Shown: positions 19,101-27,524, counted from the first letter of the stretch. The stretch is DNA of 64,000 nt from Candidatus Kuenenia stuttgartensis (GCA_945875585.1 CAMCLK010000004.1:1-64000), one strand, 5' to 3'. Made by a program: numbers and translations. Notes: a model not told the origin generated them from the sequence alone.

Positions 19101-21134
19101 CGCGCCAGACAACACAATTGCGCTCAGAGAAGCAGCACTCGACGCCAGTTTCACATCGCGTGACAGTGTCAATGTTTCCGCATAAGTGCCTGTGGCAAGA
19201 TTCAGGGTGCCGCCAGTCGCAGTCAAGGTCGCCCCGTCCTGAGCCAGCGCGCCAGACGCGACGTTGACCACGGACGCAAGCGCATTGGCCGTGCCGGGAA
19301 GAATGCCAGCACCGGAACTGATGGAGAAAGATCCCACGGCAACAAGCGTGCCGGTAGAAGCGTCGAGAGCCCCCGCCACAACCACTGCCCGGTTGATGGT
19401 TACGTTTTCCAGCGCGTGGTTCCCGAGAATAAGCACGCCGGAAGTATTCTCTGCAAGCCCGGAAGCAATGGTGGCACCGGTTCCGACAATTGACAGAACC
19501 GATGCGCCGGTTGTGAAGGAAATGGCTTCAAAACTGCTGATGGAGTCGGTACCATCCGGGCTACCAGGACGAAGGTCGGTGATGACAATCACACCCGAGG
19601 TGGAGTTGAAGGAGATCCTGTAGTCGGTTACCGCACCGCTATACACAGCCGTGTCAAATCCAAGGCCACCCGTAAGGCTGTCGTTGCCCCCGGCCCCTTC
19701 GATGGTGTTGTTTCCTGAGTCACCAACTATGATATTAGGGGCGGCGTTTCCAATGAAGTTGATAGGTGTGGTGCTGGCAATCGCCGCTCCACGAGCGGAA
19801 GTCACCGATTGGGTGTAGGGAACCGTTTGGCTGGGAGCCGTGAATGATGAGAGCGTGAGCGTATAGCCCGCGACAGGAATTTCATTGAATTGGATGGTCA
19901 GGCCGTCGCCTGTGAGTGTGTCGGATGAAAAGTCAGGATTGTTGACAATCACAGTATCGCCTGGTTGGGCAGGCGCGGCATTGGCTTGGCCGCTAGTAAT
20001 GAAATCCTCGACGCCACTGCTGAGGTAAGCAATCGCCGGAACGATATTGAGGCCAAAAGCGCTTAGGGGCGGAGGATTATTAAGATTTCCTTGATAACGG
20101 ATGGCGCCACCTGCGGTAACCACATAAACACTGTCATCGATTGTGTTATCGGCCAGCATGGATGTGACGTAAGAAAGTGTGGGTGCCGTCAGTGGCTGGG
20201 TGAAGATTGCGGCCAAGCTTGTGGCGTTGCCAATGGCGGGGGTTGTCGAATCGCCGGCTAAATCTGACGTGTTGATAATGTTATTAACAATGGATGGCAG
20301 GCCGGTATCGTAAATAGATAGGGTATTGGATGGATCATTCAGGTTGCCCTGAAGGTAAATGGCGCCGAAAAGACCCTTGGTGATGGTGTTATTGGAAATC
20401 ACTAGGCTGGAAGAAGGAGCACCGAAGCCGGCGCCGTTCTGCAAGGTCACCATGCCGCCAAGAATATTGTCGCTGATAGTGAACTGCTGGATGCTGCTGG
20501 CAACTATCTGCTTGGAGGCGTTCAGCGTGGGATCTGGATCAAAAAAGGCCACAGTGGCAACGGCTGTCCCTGCCTGCCCCTGGGTATTCATGTTGGTCCG
20601 ATTAAGGTCTATCGAACTATCTGCCAGTGCAAAATTGTTGTTCAACACAAACATCAACAAGCCGCTGCCATCGACAGGGTTGGCAGCGTCTGCCGTACCT
20701 ACGGTAAATTTGAGTCCAGTTATAGTGACATTTGCAGCGTCAACCGCCACAATCGCTCGGGAATTGATGCCTTGGCTTTGGCAGGCAATGGTAGCCTGAA
20801 CCGCCGCTGCGGAATTGATCAGTACACCGGTAGAGGTAACACCCTGAATGGTGAGTGGTTTGTTGATGTAAAGGCTGATCGTGTCGCTATTGTCAGGCCA
20901 TGCCACACCTTGCGCAGATTGCGTACCGGGCAAAACACTGATGGTATCGCCTGCCGATGCCGCATTGATGGCAGTCTGCAAGTCGGCTAGGGCCTGACCA
21001 ATGGACGCACCTGTGTTGGTATTGAGGCCATTGGTTGGGTCCACAAACAGAGTGGCGGGCACATCGCGGGCTTCCAAGATTTCGAGTGCCAAGGAGCGGG
21101 AGATCCAACGACGCAGTCTGGAAAGTCGGGACAC
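13149..21134 (-). CDS. Giant surface protein: beta-helix, RTX-like motif, 14 Ig-like repeats, FG-GAP C-terminus
   Basis: A 2661-residue exported protein. The GTG at 21134 is chosen because an AAAGGAG lies 7 bases upstream; a longer open frame to 21302 has no RBS. Residues 15-27 hold 'LALEILEARDVPA', a form of the planctomycete LEPR-XLL/'LExRxVPA' N-terminal motif. Residues about 28-450 look like a right-handed beta-helix. About 461-490 is RTX/haemolysin-like ('GDSGNNTIEGAGGNDSLTGG'). About 525-875 is Ala/Thr/Ser/Val/Gly-rich, autotransporter-like. About 876-2356 has 14 bacterial Ig-like repeats, many with 'FSEPV' and 'DxAGNP'. About 2357-2661 has five FG-GAP/VCBS-like repeats with calcium-loop sequences such as DVTGDGVYD, DINGDGSNE and DTNGDGKYE; the fifth is degenerate. 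Likely role: cell-surface adhesion or matrix. Calcium binding is inferred. Confidence 0.85.
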   Translation of the reverse strand: MSRLSRLRRWISRSLALEILEARDVPATLFVDPTNGLNTNTGASIGQALADLQTAINAASAGDTISVLPGTQSAQGVAWPDNSDTISLYINKPLTIQGVTSTGVLINSAAAVQATIACQSQGINSRAIVAVDAANVTITGLKFTVGTADAANPVDGSGLLMFVLNNNFALADSSIDLNRTNMNTQGQAGTAVATVAFFDPDPTLNASKQIVASSIQQFTISDNILGGMVTLQNGAGFGAPSSSLVISNNTITKGLFGAIYLQGNLNDPSNTLSIYDTGLPSIVNNIINTSDLAGDSTTPAIGNATSLAAIFTQPLTAPTLSYVTSMLADNTIDDSVYVVTAGGAIRYQGNLNNPPPLSAFGLNIVPAIAYLSSGVEDFITSGQANAAPAQPGDTVIVNNPDFSSDTLTGDGLTIQFNEIPVAGYTLTLSSFTAPSQTVPYTQSVTSARGAAIASTTPINFIGNAAPNIIVGDSGNNTIEGAGGNDSLTGGLGFDTAVYSGAVTDYRISFNSTSGVIVITDLRPGSPDGTDSISSFEAISFTTGASVLSIVGTGATIASGLAENTSGVLILGNHALENVTINRAVVVAGALDASTGTLVAVGSFSISSGAGILPGTANALASVVNVASGALAQDGATLTATGGTLNLATGTYAETLTLSRDVKLASSAASLSAIVLSGAKLVTGGSGVTSPLVTVQAGSRIGDGLSLASSGGNVTVVAGTYAEDISFAGNAVLATSGGQVTISGATATPLALTGASSLTVSGSVAVTTSLKSTPQVQVGGTSTLVLDGNQALTGSNLTVASGATLTATAGTTSTQPIALTGGTIAAAASGTVIFSGAVSLGATNTVLTAPAGSTLIVKGPVSTSGGSFTKVGAGTIIVDSEAPTPTLAAPAVLNGATNVSPIAFTLNFANASSGNPDSVTGLALTDLVVSGGVASNLVGSGASYTFDVTPSGQGSVIVSLPAGQVQDAALFDNTASNTVIVAFDSIAPTAVTVTSPPTINVALQSTSTATIVVDYADSGTGINAATYAAGNIVVTNGVTSATVTGFSRNANRVTYTIAAPSGTWGASTQGTYTISSAINQVRDLAGNAVVAGTLATFVVDTVAPAPLSINPANPTNANPVPVVITFSEPFSSSDTTKISVSGGTAGSFSVLPGAGTISFPVTPSGDGIVTINVLAGAVTDAASNVSTGQVFTFVSDRTAPTSAVVAPTVNASQAASNTTIVTVTYSDSLSGIDPASLSNANIAVNNGATVTGFSIVGSTVQYTVQSSGASWSASTQGNYTIGLGASPVLDLAGNAVTALSGSFLVQTTAPTATFTFATSGTVTNSVETVTLTFSNPVTGLALSDIDISTSTGTFVLGNLLGSGTTYTFEATPQTQALTVLNVQLPAGSVMDVAGNGNTISALSTQNFSLNRPVPTLSAANATNISPITITLTFGSVVDPASFVISPSSFLVLTNANFSGGSLSPATSASSFTFEVVPVLPGPVGVQLLAGGFADGSQTNIASATLNPIYDIADPFVVGGVVAANVNATQAAATTTTVTVIYGDLLSGIDVSTFGTGNIAVSNGATVTGFSANVNEVTYTITAPSASWGASTQGTYTVSLGTLPVRDQAGNLVTSLSGSFVVDTVAPTASLALLPNPGAASNTPSFTATVTFSESVGSSLVLLPVATNATIGVVTPGAGNTFSFLVTPLNTGSVTIQIPSGAGVDAVGNPSTASNLVAFTADFVAPVGSLTVAPATVNAANVSSPVTFSVQYNDIGSGINATSLSIAGGILVTPPGGGPALIPTVSSIVGSLVTYSLVLGASPIQGTYSIALAGVVVDNAANPTATTTIGSFLADTVTPTASIVFNTGSTPTNISPLPLTLVFSEPVFQFGASALSITGATLVAGSFVPNIDGKTFAFSVVPSSDEATITVAIAPGAAVDAGNNPSGAASASRVYDILPPVVGSAVSSLTVLNILTTQTSFTVTVPLDGGLAGIDQASLTGSLSVLLASNSTTAANAVFNSFSAGVATYTVTPITSSFLDGPLGTYNFVLTGVSDLAGNTLPTQTVGSIVADFIAPTGTITYAVASPTNLAPFGATVVFSTPVVGFDLTKLTLTGATASQLSQVDSVTYNFVVNPTGTGARVVSISTSIAQGAVSDVNGNPLVGTVPATISYDTVLPVPTVTYTGTGTHSSSTSITFRVTFSEALPTGAFTSSGVTIGNGSLQSFTVVSAQQYDLVINPLVQGLVTARVAAGVTRDLAGNPNEASNIASVTYDTIVPVASIVLPTNAAGTISQSRFVVTINTSEPTQIANALRFVVSGVSVFSPLTAVIGSQTQYQATLTVINPANRGPIVVQALSGLFTDFAGSSTASVTATAIYQPLGSPNVLLAGASKGHLINGQNLVTTKTAQGITFQTPVFPGYTGGLVLATGDVTGDGVYDTIVAPSANASANILVISGSTGGIFSSFIVFPGYQGGINLSVGDINGDGSNEIIAASNGFAPGTVGVFNGKGTRNFFNFYPYGSQYLGAVSVTAIDTNGDGKYEIATGTGAGVPPHVKVFNDRMQTLASFYAFSVNYTSGINFSAGDLNNDGRQELIVATNGGVQATVKVFNPLNPAQVRQTSVFPGFTGKIDIGVVNYRNNGQLAIVVGAGAGAQPAVSILNGLNFAIIDAYFAFEESFRGGVSVA

Positions 21135-21148
21135 GGTAAGACTCCTTT
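21132..21148 (-). promoter_or_regulatory. Shine-Dalgarno and GTG start that fix the N-terminus of the giant surface protein
   Basis: On the minus strand AAAGGAG (21148-21142) stands 7 bases before GTG (21134-21132). This gives an N-terminus MSRLSRLRRW followed at once by the planctomycete 'LEILEARDVPA' motif, as in other surface proteins of the phylum. The in-frame upstream codons have no comparable ribosome-binding site. Confidence 0.75.
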
Positions 21149-21391
21149 GTTCCAATCCAACAGATCTATCGTCGGTAAAAATGAGGTCTCGACTAAACAA
21201 AATGCGCAAACCGTCAAAGCCCAGCAAATACCCCATTTTACAACACCTTGAGAGTGTAGCATATTTTTTCAACCCATGACTGCTTTCATCGTCACATTGC
21301 AAATATCTGATTCAACCGGATCAGCCTTGGCCTTGATCCGTTCAATGGGTTATTGACAATGACTATGATGGATGCGTCGAGGGATTTGCTG

Positions 21392-22384
21392 ATGTTTACT
21401 TCTAGATTTCACCTGATTGCGCTGCTTATCTTCAGTTGTGGAGCCTCACATGTTCAGGCCCAAGGCTGGGCTGAAAAAATGCTCAAGGAAGGCGTCACAC
21501 ACGATTTCGGCACCATTCCCCGCGGAGCCCAGCTGCTACACCGCTTTCCCATCACCAATATTTACGCCGTACGCATGGAAATTACTGCCGTTCAAAGCGG
21601 TTGTGGCTGCGTAACGGCGTCAGCAGCCAAGCGGGTTCTTGAACCCAAGGAATCGACCACGATCGACGTCCACATGGATGCCAGCCGATTCCAGGGGCCG
21701 AAATCTGTGGGTGTCCGTGTGAGCGTTGGACCCGAGTTTGTTTCATCAGCAGAGCTTAGGGTTTCCGCTCAGAGCAGGGCCGACCTTGTATTTAACCCCG
21801 GCCAAATACAGTTCGGGGTGGTGAACGCGGGATCAGGCGCCACGCAAACAGTTGACGTTGAATACGCTGGGGCCCAGGAGCTGACCATCTCGGAAGTTCT
21901 GGTGAACAACCTGCCCATCGAAGCCAAGCTATCGGAGCTTTATCGCAAACCAGGACGAATCGGATACCAGGTGAAGGCCACGCTAAAGTCTTCCGCCCCT
22001 GCGGGGCTCATCAAGGATCTGATCTATCTGAAAACATCAGACCCTGGAATGCCCATGGTGGGCTTGCTGGTGGAAGGCACCGTGCAGTCATCCATGAGCC
22101 TCTCGCCTTCAAGCCTGAGCCTAGGTCAGGTGCAAGCTGGCGATGCGTTGACCAGACGCGTGGTTGTACGAGGCCAACAGCCTTTCACTATTCAAACGGT
22201 CGAAGGCATAGGCAACGGGATTGAACTTGCAACACCTTTGGGTACTGCCGAGGCTTTGGTACACACGTTGAGCTTCAAGATTCAGATCCCGGAATCAGGG
22301 GCTTTCAAACGCGAGCTTCGCGTGAAAACCTCGGCTCAGGATAGTCCGTTAACACTTGCTATCGATGCACAGATTGGCCCCTGA
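21392..22384 (+). CDS. DUF1573 exported protein
   Basis: A 330-residue protein with a clear signal peptide (MFTSRFHLIALLIFSCGASH, cleavage near 'VQAQG'). The first domain is DUF1573, an Ig-like beta sandwich: 'THDFGTIPRGAQLLHRFPI' followed by the diagnostic 'VQSGCGCVTAS' with Cys71 and Cys73. Two further Ig-like segments follow ('IQFGVVNAGSGATQTVDVEY' and 'LSLGQVQAGDALTRRVVVRG'). The domain is abundant in planctomycetes and Bacteroidetes; function is unknown. The ATG at 21392 has GAGGG 8 bases upstream; earlier in-frame ATGs at 21359 and 21365 would add residues before the signal peptide. It is divergent from the giant surface-protein gene, with a 257-base gap holding both promoters. Confidence 0.85.
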   Translation: MFTSRFHLIALLIFSCGASHVQAQGWAEKMLKEGVTHDFGTIPRGAQLLHRFPITNIYAVRMEITAVQSGCGCVTASAAKRVLEPKESTTIDVHMDASRFQGPKSVGVRVSVGPEFVSSAELRVSAQSRADLVFNPGQIQFGVVNAGSGATQTVDVEYAGAQELTISEVLVNNLPIEAKLSELYRKPGRIGYQVKATLKSSAPAGLIKDLIYLKTSDPGMPMVGLLVEGTVQSSMSLSPSSLSLGQVQAGDALTRRVVVRGQQPFTIQTVEGIGNGIELATPLGTAEALVHTLSFKIQIPESGAFKRELRVKTSAQDSPLTLAIDAQIGP

Positions 22385-22389
22385 CGCTG

Positions 22390-22836
22390 TCAGCCACCGC
22401 TGCCGGGAAGCTGAATGCCAAACCCCTCAAGGTCGAGTTCTTCGCCTTTTTCACCGTCATGGGGTCCGCCGCGTTCGACCAATGTTTTGACAAGGATCCA
22501 TAGGCAGGCAGGCTGGCCGGTCACATCGTAACCCGCGGCATTAACGTCGCCTTCCATGATCCAGCACCATTGTCTACGCTCCGCACCGGGTGGTGGATCT
22601 TCTTGCCAGCCTTTTAAGACTCGAACCAAGGCCTGATGCGCCTGCTTCCAAAGTTTCGGGTCTTCGGCAATAAGACGTTTTTCGTCGCCGTTTTCTTCCA
22701 GCTTCATGCCTGGAACCTTACGAACCGCGTCAAAAAGCCGATGTTCCAGCTCAAGACACCGCCACGGGGACCAAAGGTAGAAAACAACCCGAGGAACGTC
22801 GAAGGTCAATCCGTGGAGGTCCACATGCATATTCAT
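22390..22836 (-). CDS. Hypothetical protein, 148 residues
   Basis: I do not recognise this protein. It is soluble and acidic at the C-terminus, with Trp-rich segments ('FYLWSPWRCLELEHRLFDAV', 'LKGWQEDPPPGAERRQWCWI'). There is no signal peptide or membrane span. The start may be the ATG at 22836 or the one at 22830; an AGGAA lies directly upstream and spaces better with 22830. It lies 5 bases from the convergent DUF1573 gene and 47 bases downstream of the membrane-protein gene on the same strand, so it may be cotranscribed with that gene. Confidence 0.65.
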   Translation of the reverse strand: MNMHVDLHGLTFDVPRVVFYLWSPWRCLELEHRLFDAVRKVPGMKLEENGDEKRLIAEDPKLWKQAHQALVRVLKGWQEDPPPGAERRQWCWIMEGDVNAAGYDVTGQPACLWILVKTLVERGGPHDGEKGEELDLEGFGIQLPGSGG

Positions 22837-22883
22837 TTCCTGCCTGCCGGGCACCTCAATTAATGCCCCGCAACGTTATCCTA

Positions 22884-23897
22884 TCACGTTGGTGAATTCT
22901 CTGAACTGCCAGCATCGGTCAGCTTGCCAGTGATGGATAAAATCATCAGGGCCAGACCGGCCAAAACCCAATTCACCACACGGTGCCCAAGTGAGGCGGC
23001 AATTCCTGCGCCCGATTCACCACCAGACAGGCGATACAGAGTCCCATATCCCCATTCCCCAATACCAAGACCACCGGGAAAAAGCGGTATGGCGTTTACC
23101 ATCATGGCCATGGGAACCAGCAGAAAATGGGAAGCAACACTGGGCATGGATTCATCATCCAATGCCAATCCCCACCCAACACCAACAAACGAAAGGATGA
23201 AAGACGCCTGAGATAACCCTGAAAGGCACACCGCCAAAAAAATGATGCCCGGACAATGACGGTACTGGTAAAGTGCCAACCAAAGTTCAGCAACGGTAGT
23301 TCCTGCGCCAGGCAACCAACGACGCAACCTGCCGGCAAACCGATCGGCGCGCCATCGGGGCAAAAAGCCAAGAATCCACCACAAAACGATGGACACGAGG
23401 CAAACCATTTGTGCCATGAATCCGAGTCTGGCTAGTGCGGGATCAGCGGGTGGTAACAACAAACATGCCAAGCTAACGCACAGAAACAGGTTCCAAAGCG
23501 CAAATCCACGATCAAGCAGAACCGTTGCAACAGCTTGAATACGTCGACCGGGAAATCGACGCGCCAATACAGTGGCTTTTACAAGGTCGCCACCGATGCT
23601 TCCGGGAAGCAATGTGTTGAAATAAAATCCGATCCAACCTAGCCGGGCCGTTTCGACAGGTTCGATACCAAGGCCCAAGGCCCCAAGGAGTAAGTGCCAC
23701 CGAATAATGGTAATCGACACAGCGACAGCCAATAAAAGGACCGAGCCCAACAAACTGACGACATGGATCTGGCCCTTGGCCAAGTGATCAAAAATCAGGT
23801 GCTTTAAACCCATGCTTTCACCGGGAGGTTCCCAAGCCCGGCAAAGCACAAAAACAAGCAGGCCTATAGCTAGAATGTACTGGGCCAGCTTGAACAT
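22884..23897 (-). CDS. Flippase-like integral membrane protein (LPG synthase TM / UPF0104 family)
   Basis: A 337-residue polytopic membrane protein with about eight hydrophobic segments. The 'GFYFNTLLPGSIGGDLVKAT' motif and the later 'AIPLFPGGLGIGEWGYGTLY' are the signatures of the lysylphosphatidylglycerol-synthase transmembrane-domain family (AglD2/YbhN/UPF0104). Members flip or transfer lipids or lipid-linked sugars; this one lacks a soluble aminoacyl-transferase domain, so a flippase-type role is more likely. The ATG at 23897 has only a weak RBS. It is divergent from the tRNA-Ala gene. Confidence 0.85.
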   Translation of the reverse strand: MFKLAQYILAIGLLVFVLCRAWEPPGESMGLKHLIFDHLAKGQIHVVSLLGSVLLLAVAVSITIIRWHLLLGALGLGIEPVETARLGWIGFYFNTLLPGSIGGDLVKATVLARRFPGRRIQAVATVLLDRGFALWNLFLCVSLACLLLPPADPALARLGFMAQMVCLVSIVLWWILGFLPRWRADRFAGRLRRWLPGAGTTVAELWLALYQYRHCPGIIFLAVCLSGLSQASFILSFVGVGWGLALDDESMPSVASHFLLVPMAMMVNAIPLFPGGLGIGEWGYGTLYRLSGGESGAGIAASLGHRVVNWVLAGLALMILSITGKLTDAGSSENSPT

Positions 23898-23962
23898 GGT
23901 TCCGCGGTGGAATAATCCGAAGACATAGCCAGAAGATTGCCCAGATGATGGTGTCGGTGGAA

Positions 23963-23991
23963 TTGACAGATCCTCGTTAAGGCCCTAGATT
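23963..23991 (+). promoter_or_regulatory. Strong sigma-70 promoter for tRNA-Ala
   Basis: A perfect -35 box TTGACA at 23963-23968 and a -10 box TAGATT at 23986-23991 are separated by exactly 17 bases. The -10 ends 12 bases before the mature tRNA, so the leader would be only about 5 bases. Confidence 0.8.
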
Positions 23992-24003
23992 CAAATTACC
24001 CAA

Positions 24004-24076
<73 letters not shown>

Positions 24077-24431
24077 CTTGAGCAACTGCTCAGGTTTGAA
24101 TGAGAATCGCAGCTACTGGATTTGCTTGCAAGATCCAGTAGCGCGTCTCTCTCCCCCCGCCCAGCTAGTATCAATCGTGCTTGTTGTGCTCTGTTTCTAT
24201 TTTCCAAACCCCCGCCTACTGCTCCTAAGCAATTTTGTTTTTGAATCTCATGTTGAGTTCCGGATCACAAGGTTCTGTGGTTGGTTTGGGCCAGCCAGAA
24301 ACTTGCAGAAAGACATGAAAGCATGTTATATATGGTAGCCATCTATCACATGAACCGTTGCTGATTGCGGCCATGTGCATTCCAATGGAATACCAGGGTA
24401 GCACGACCAAACCTGGGAGAGCGGAAATCCA
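24077..24431. other. Gene-free leader region with one hairpin
   Basis: No credible gene lies between the tRNA and the next cytochrome gene. A perfect 10-bp inverted repeat (24112-24121 / 24133-24142, 11-base loop) is followed by a pyrimidine-rich stretch and may end tRNA transcription. An AT-rich 'ttatatatgg' near 24325 could be the -10 of the promoter for the following operon, but no convincing -35 box goes with it. Confidence 0.5.
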
Positions 24432-27400
24432 ATGAACAGAAAACGTCTCGCCAAAGTCGTTCCACAAAAAAACGCTGTGCGCATTAATCCCTGCTTTCAT
24501 TGGGTTATTTTGCTTTTGGGAATTTTGCCTTCAACACGCCTTGCTGCCGATGACAAAGGTATTGCGTTTTTCGAGCAGAAAATCAGGCCCGTGCTTGTCC
24601 AGCATTGCGAAAGTTGCCATTCGGTTTCGGCACAGAAAGCAAAAAAGATCCAAGGCGCTCTTTTCCTCGATTCGGCCGCAGGAATTGCCAAAGGCGGAGA
24701 ATCGGGACCGTTGCTGGTAATAGGCAAACCAGCAGAAAGCCTGTTAATGAAGGCTCTCAAGCATGATGGGCTGGAAATGCCTCCCAGCGGAAAACTACCC
24801 GATTCCGTCATTGCCGACTTTGCGAAATGGATCGATTTAGGTGCCCCGGATCCACGCAGTGGCGAAGTTGCGGTTCAGCCAAAACGCACGATCAACCTTG
24901 GCGAAGGGAAGCTGTGGTGGGCATTTCAACCCTTGCGTTCCCCTTCGCTGCCAGACGCGAAAAAACCGATCGATGGTTTCATCCGCCAAGCCCAGCAGGC
25001 ACATGGTTTGAAGCCCAACCGACAGGCAAGCCGCGAAAAGCTGATACGTCGCGCCTATTTCGATTTGATTGGTTTACCTCCAACGCCCGATCAAGTAGCA
25101 GCTTTTTTGGCTGATAAGGCGCCCAACGCCTTTGAAAAAGTCGTAGACACGCTGTTGGCAAATCCCGCATATGGCGAACGTTGGGCGCGCCACTGGCTGG
25201 ATGCCGCGCGATTCGCCGAAAGTGGCGGATACGAATTTGATGGTTTTAGGCCGGGGGCGTATCATTATCGCGATTGGGTGATACGCGCATTGAACAAGGA
25301 TCTACCATATAACGATTTTATTCGCATGCAACTGGCCGGCGATATGCTCGCGCCTAACGATATCGATGGAGCGGCGGCAACAGGCTTTCTGGTTGCAGGC
25401 CCTTATCCCGGTCAGATTACAGCCAAGACTGTTGAACGGATTCGCTACGACCAACTCGATGACATGATGATGACCATCGGCGGATCGATGCTCGGCCTCA
25501 CACTGGGATGCGTTCGCTGCCATGAGCACAAATACGATCCGATTCCTCATCAAGACTATTACGCGATCGCTGCAACACTGGCACGCACCGTTCAAGGCCA
25601 GCGGGCGCTTGACATCGATCCATCTGCCACTGAAAAGGCACAAGATGAGCATCAGGTAGCGCACGAAAAACTCGTATACACCTTGGCTGCGTTTGCCTCA
25701 AAAGATTTAGCCGCGCGATTCGCAACATGGAAAACCAAGGAGTTGGCCAACCAGCCTCAACTGGTTCGTTGGCAAGCATTGGAACCGATTGCATGGGAGG
25801 CAGAACGCTCTTACCTCAAGGAACTTCCGGGCGGGGTTATCGCACATGATGGGTTGTTGAACCCGGGAACCGGAGTGAGGCAGCGCGGTCAGCGCCGCAA
25901 TGTTGGTAACAACGATCAATATAAGCTAACGTTTCAGACACATCAGAAAAACTTGCAATCGTTGCGCATGGATGCGTTTTCCCATCCGTCGCTGCCGGAG
26001 CGTGGGCCCGGCCTCAACGGAAACGGAAGCTTCCAACTTACCGACATTAAAATCAGCGCCCGTCCGATCGATCCCAATGCAAAAGACGCGCCGATCAATC
26101 TGAAGCTCAAACCGGTATTTGCGGCGTTTGAAGACAAAGGCCAACCTCTTGCCAATGCCTTGGACGACAAACCTGCAACAGCGTGGGTGGTCAACACGAC
26201 AGCCAAAAAGGACAACGCAGCCATATTCGAGCTGGAAACGCCTCTTCCCGGCTTTGCGGGCGGAACGGAACTGGTGGTTGAACTGAAATTCCGGGAACTT
26301 GGCATAGGTCGGATTCGTATGTCGCTGAGCGTTGAAGCCAATCCTGCAACATGGGCAGGGGATGTGGCAACGCAGCACCTGGGTGAATTACGCGCAATTG
26401 CCGCCGCTTATCCAAAAGAATTGCCAGAAATCATCCGCGTGCCATTGGCACGATGGTTCGCGCCGTTCGACACCGAAACAGCGAAAGTATTTCATGCCGT
26501 ACGCAACCATGCCGCCACGGCGCCACGGCCCAACCTGTCGGAAGTGTATACCACCACTCCGGGCGGGCAGGATGTCTTTTTCCTGCGTCGGGGTGAAGTG
26601 GACAACAAGCAAGGTAAAGCTGAGCCTGGTTTTTTGCAGGTATTGTGGCGCGCCGACTCGCCTGCCAAACCTCTTGCTGCCACCCCGCCGGTGGATTCAC
26701 GCGTAGCACTTGCCCAGTGGATGACAGATACCGATCGCGGTGCTGGTCCTTTGCTGGCACGGGTAATTGTAAACCGGCTATGGCAACATCATTTCGAAAA
26801 AGGAATTGTTGGGACTCCGAACGATTTTGGCATGCAAGGCGAACGACCGACCCATCCGGAGCTATTGGAATACCTTGCCAGCGAATTGTTACGCAATAAC
26901 TGGAAGCTGAAGCCTCTGCACAAGGCCATGATGCTCAGTGATGTTTACCAGCAATCACACGAGGTGGATCCCGAAAATCTGAAAAATGATCCTGCCAATA
27001 AATATGTTTGGCACTTCCAGCCCCATCGCCTGGAGGCAGAAACCATTCGCGACGCGCTTCTTACGGCAGGAGGCAATCTCGACCCCGCCATGTTTGGCCC
27101 AAGCGTTCTGGAAAATTCAGCAAGGCGTAGTATTTACCTGCGTGTCAAACGCAGCGAACTGTTGCCCATCATGACAATGTTCGACGCGCCTGAACCAACC
27201 CAAAGTATTGGTGAACGAAGTGTTACCACTGTTCCCACACAGGCGTTAGCCATGATGAACTCCCCGATGGTTCGTCAACAAGCAGAAAAGCTTGCTGGCC
27301 GCATCAAGCCTACCGGGAATGGTTCGCTCTCGGGAGCCGTTGAACTGGCTTACCGGATCGCATTTGGTCGTTCCCCCTCAGTACCGGAACATGCTCGCAT

Positions 27401-27524
27401 GCTTGCTTTCATCGATCAGCAAATGGCCGCGGCGGGTGGCACCACCCCTCAAGCAATTGATAAGGCGCTGGTTGAGTTCTGCCATGTGCTGCTTTGCCTC
27501 AACGAATTTGTATACGTCGATTGA
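24432..27524 (+). CDS. Planctomycete cytochrome C + DUF1549 + DUF1553 protein (first gene of the 18-kb block)
   Basis: A 1030-residue exported protein with a hydrophobic leader at about residues 22-40. The Planctomycete cytochrome C domain has haem motif CESCH (59-63), then 'GGESGPLLVIGKPAESLL' and 'GLEMPPSGKLPD'. DUF1549 follows ('RAYFDLIGLPPTPDQVAAFL', 'YGERWARHWLDAARFAESGG') and ends in a second haem-type motif 'CVRCHEHKYDPIPHQDYY'. Residues about 450-640 form an inserted beta-rich segment with an F5/8-like 'ALDDKPATAWVVNTTAKKDN', suggesting ligand or sugar binding. DUF1553 is C-terminal ('ARVIVNRLWQHHFEKGIVGT'). The downstream DUF1501 gene starts 59 bases later. Function is unknown; CxxCH motifs require export and cytochrome c maturation. 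Confidence 0.88.
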   Translation: MNRKRLAKVVPQKNAVRINPCFHWVILLLGILPSTRLAADDKGIAFFEQKIRPVLVQHCESCHSVSAQKAKKIQGALFLDSAAGIAKGGESGPLLVIGKPAESLLMKALKHDGLEMPPSGKLPDSVIADFAKWIDLGAPDPRSGEVAVQPKRTINLGEGKLWWAFQPLRSPSLPDAKKPIDGFIRQAQQAHGLKPNRQASREKLIRRAYFDLIGLPPTPDQVAAFLADKAPNAFEKVVDTLLANPAYGERWARHWLDAARFAESGGYEFDGFRPGAYHYRDWVIRALNKDLPYNDFIRMQLAGDMLAPNDIDGAAATGFLVAGPYPGQITAKTVERIRYDQLDDMMMTIGGSMLGLTLGCVRCHEHKYDPIPHQDYYAIAATLARTVQGQRALDIDPSATEKAQDEHQVAHEKLVYTLAAFASKDLAARFATWKTKELANQPQLVRWQALEPIAWEAERSYLKELPGGVIAHDGLLNPGTGVRQRGQRRNVGNNDQYKLTFQTHQKNLQSLRMDAFSHPSLPERGPGLNGNGSFQLTDIKISARPIDPNAKDAPINLKLKPVFAAFEDKGQPLANALDDKPATAWVVNTTAKKDNAAIFELETPLPGFAGGTELVVELKFRELGIGRIRMSLSVEANPATWAGDVATQHLGELRAIAAAYPKELPEIIRVPLARWFAPFDTETAKVFHAVRNHAATAPRPNLSEVYTTTPGGQDVFFLRRGEVDNKQGKAEPGFLQVLWRADSPAKPLAATPPVDSRVALAQWMTDTDRGAGPLLARVIVNRLWQHHFEKGIVGTPNDFGMQGERPTHPELLEYLASELLRNNWKLKPLHKAMMLSDVYQQSHEVDPENLKNDPANKYVWHFQPHRLEAETIRDALLTAGGNLDPAMFGPSVLENSARRSIYLRVKRSELLPIMTMFDAPEPTQSIGERSVTTVPTQALAMMNSPMVRQQAEKLAGRIKPTGNGSLSGAVELAYRIAFGRSPSVPEHARMLAFIDQQMAAAGGTTPQAIDKALVEFCHVLLCLNEFVYVD

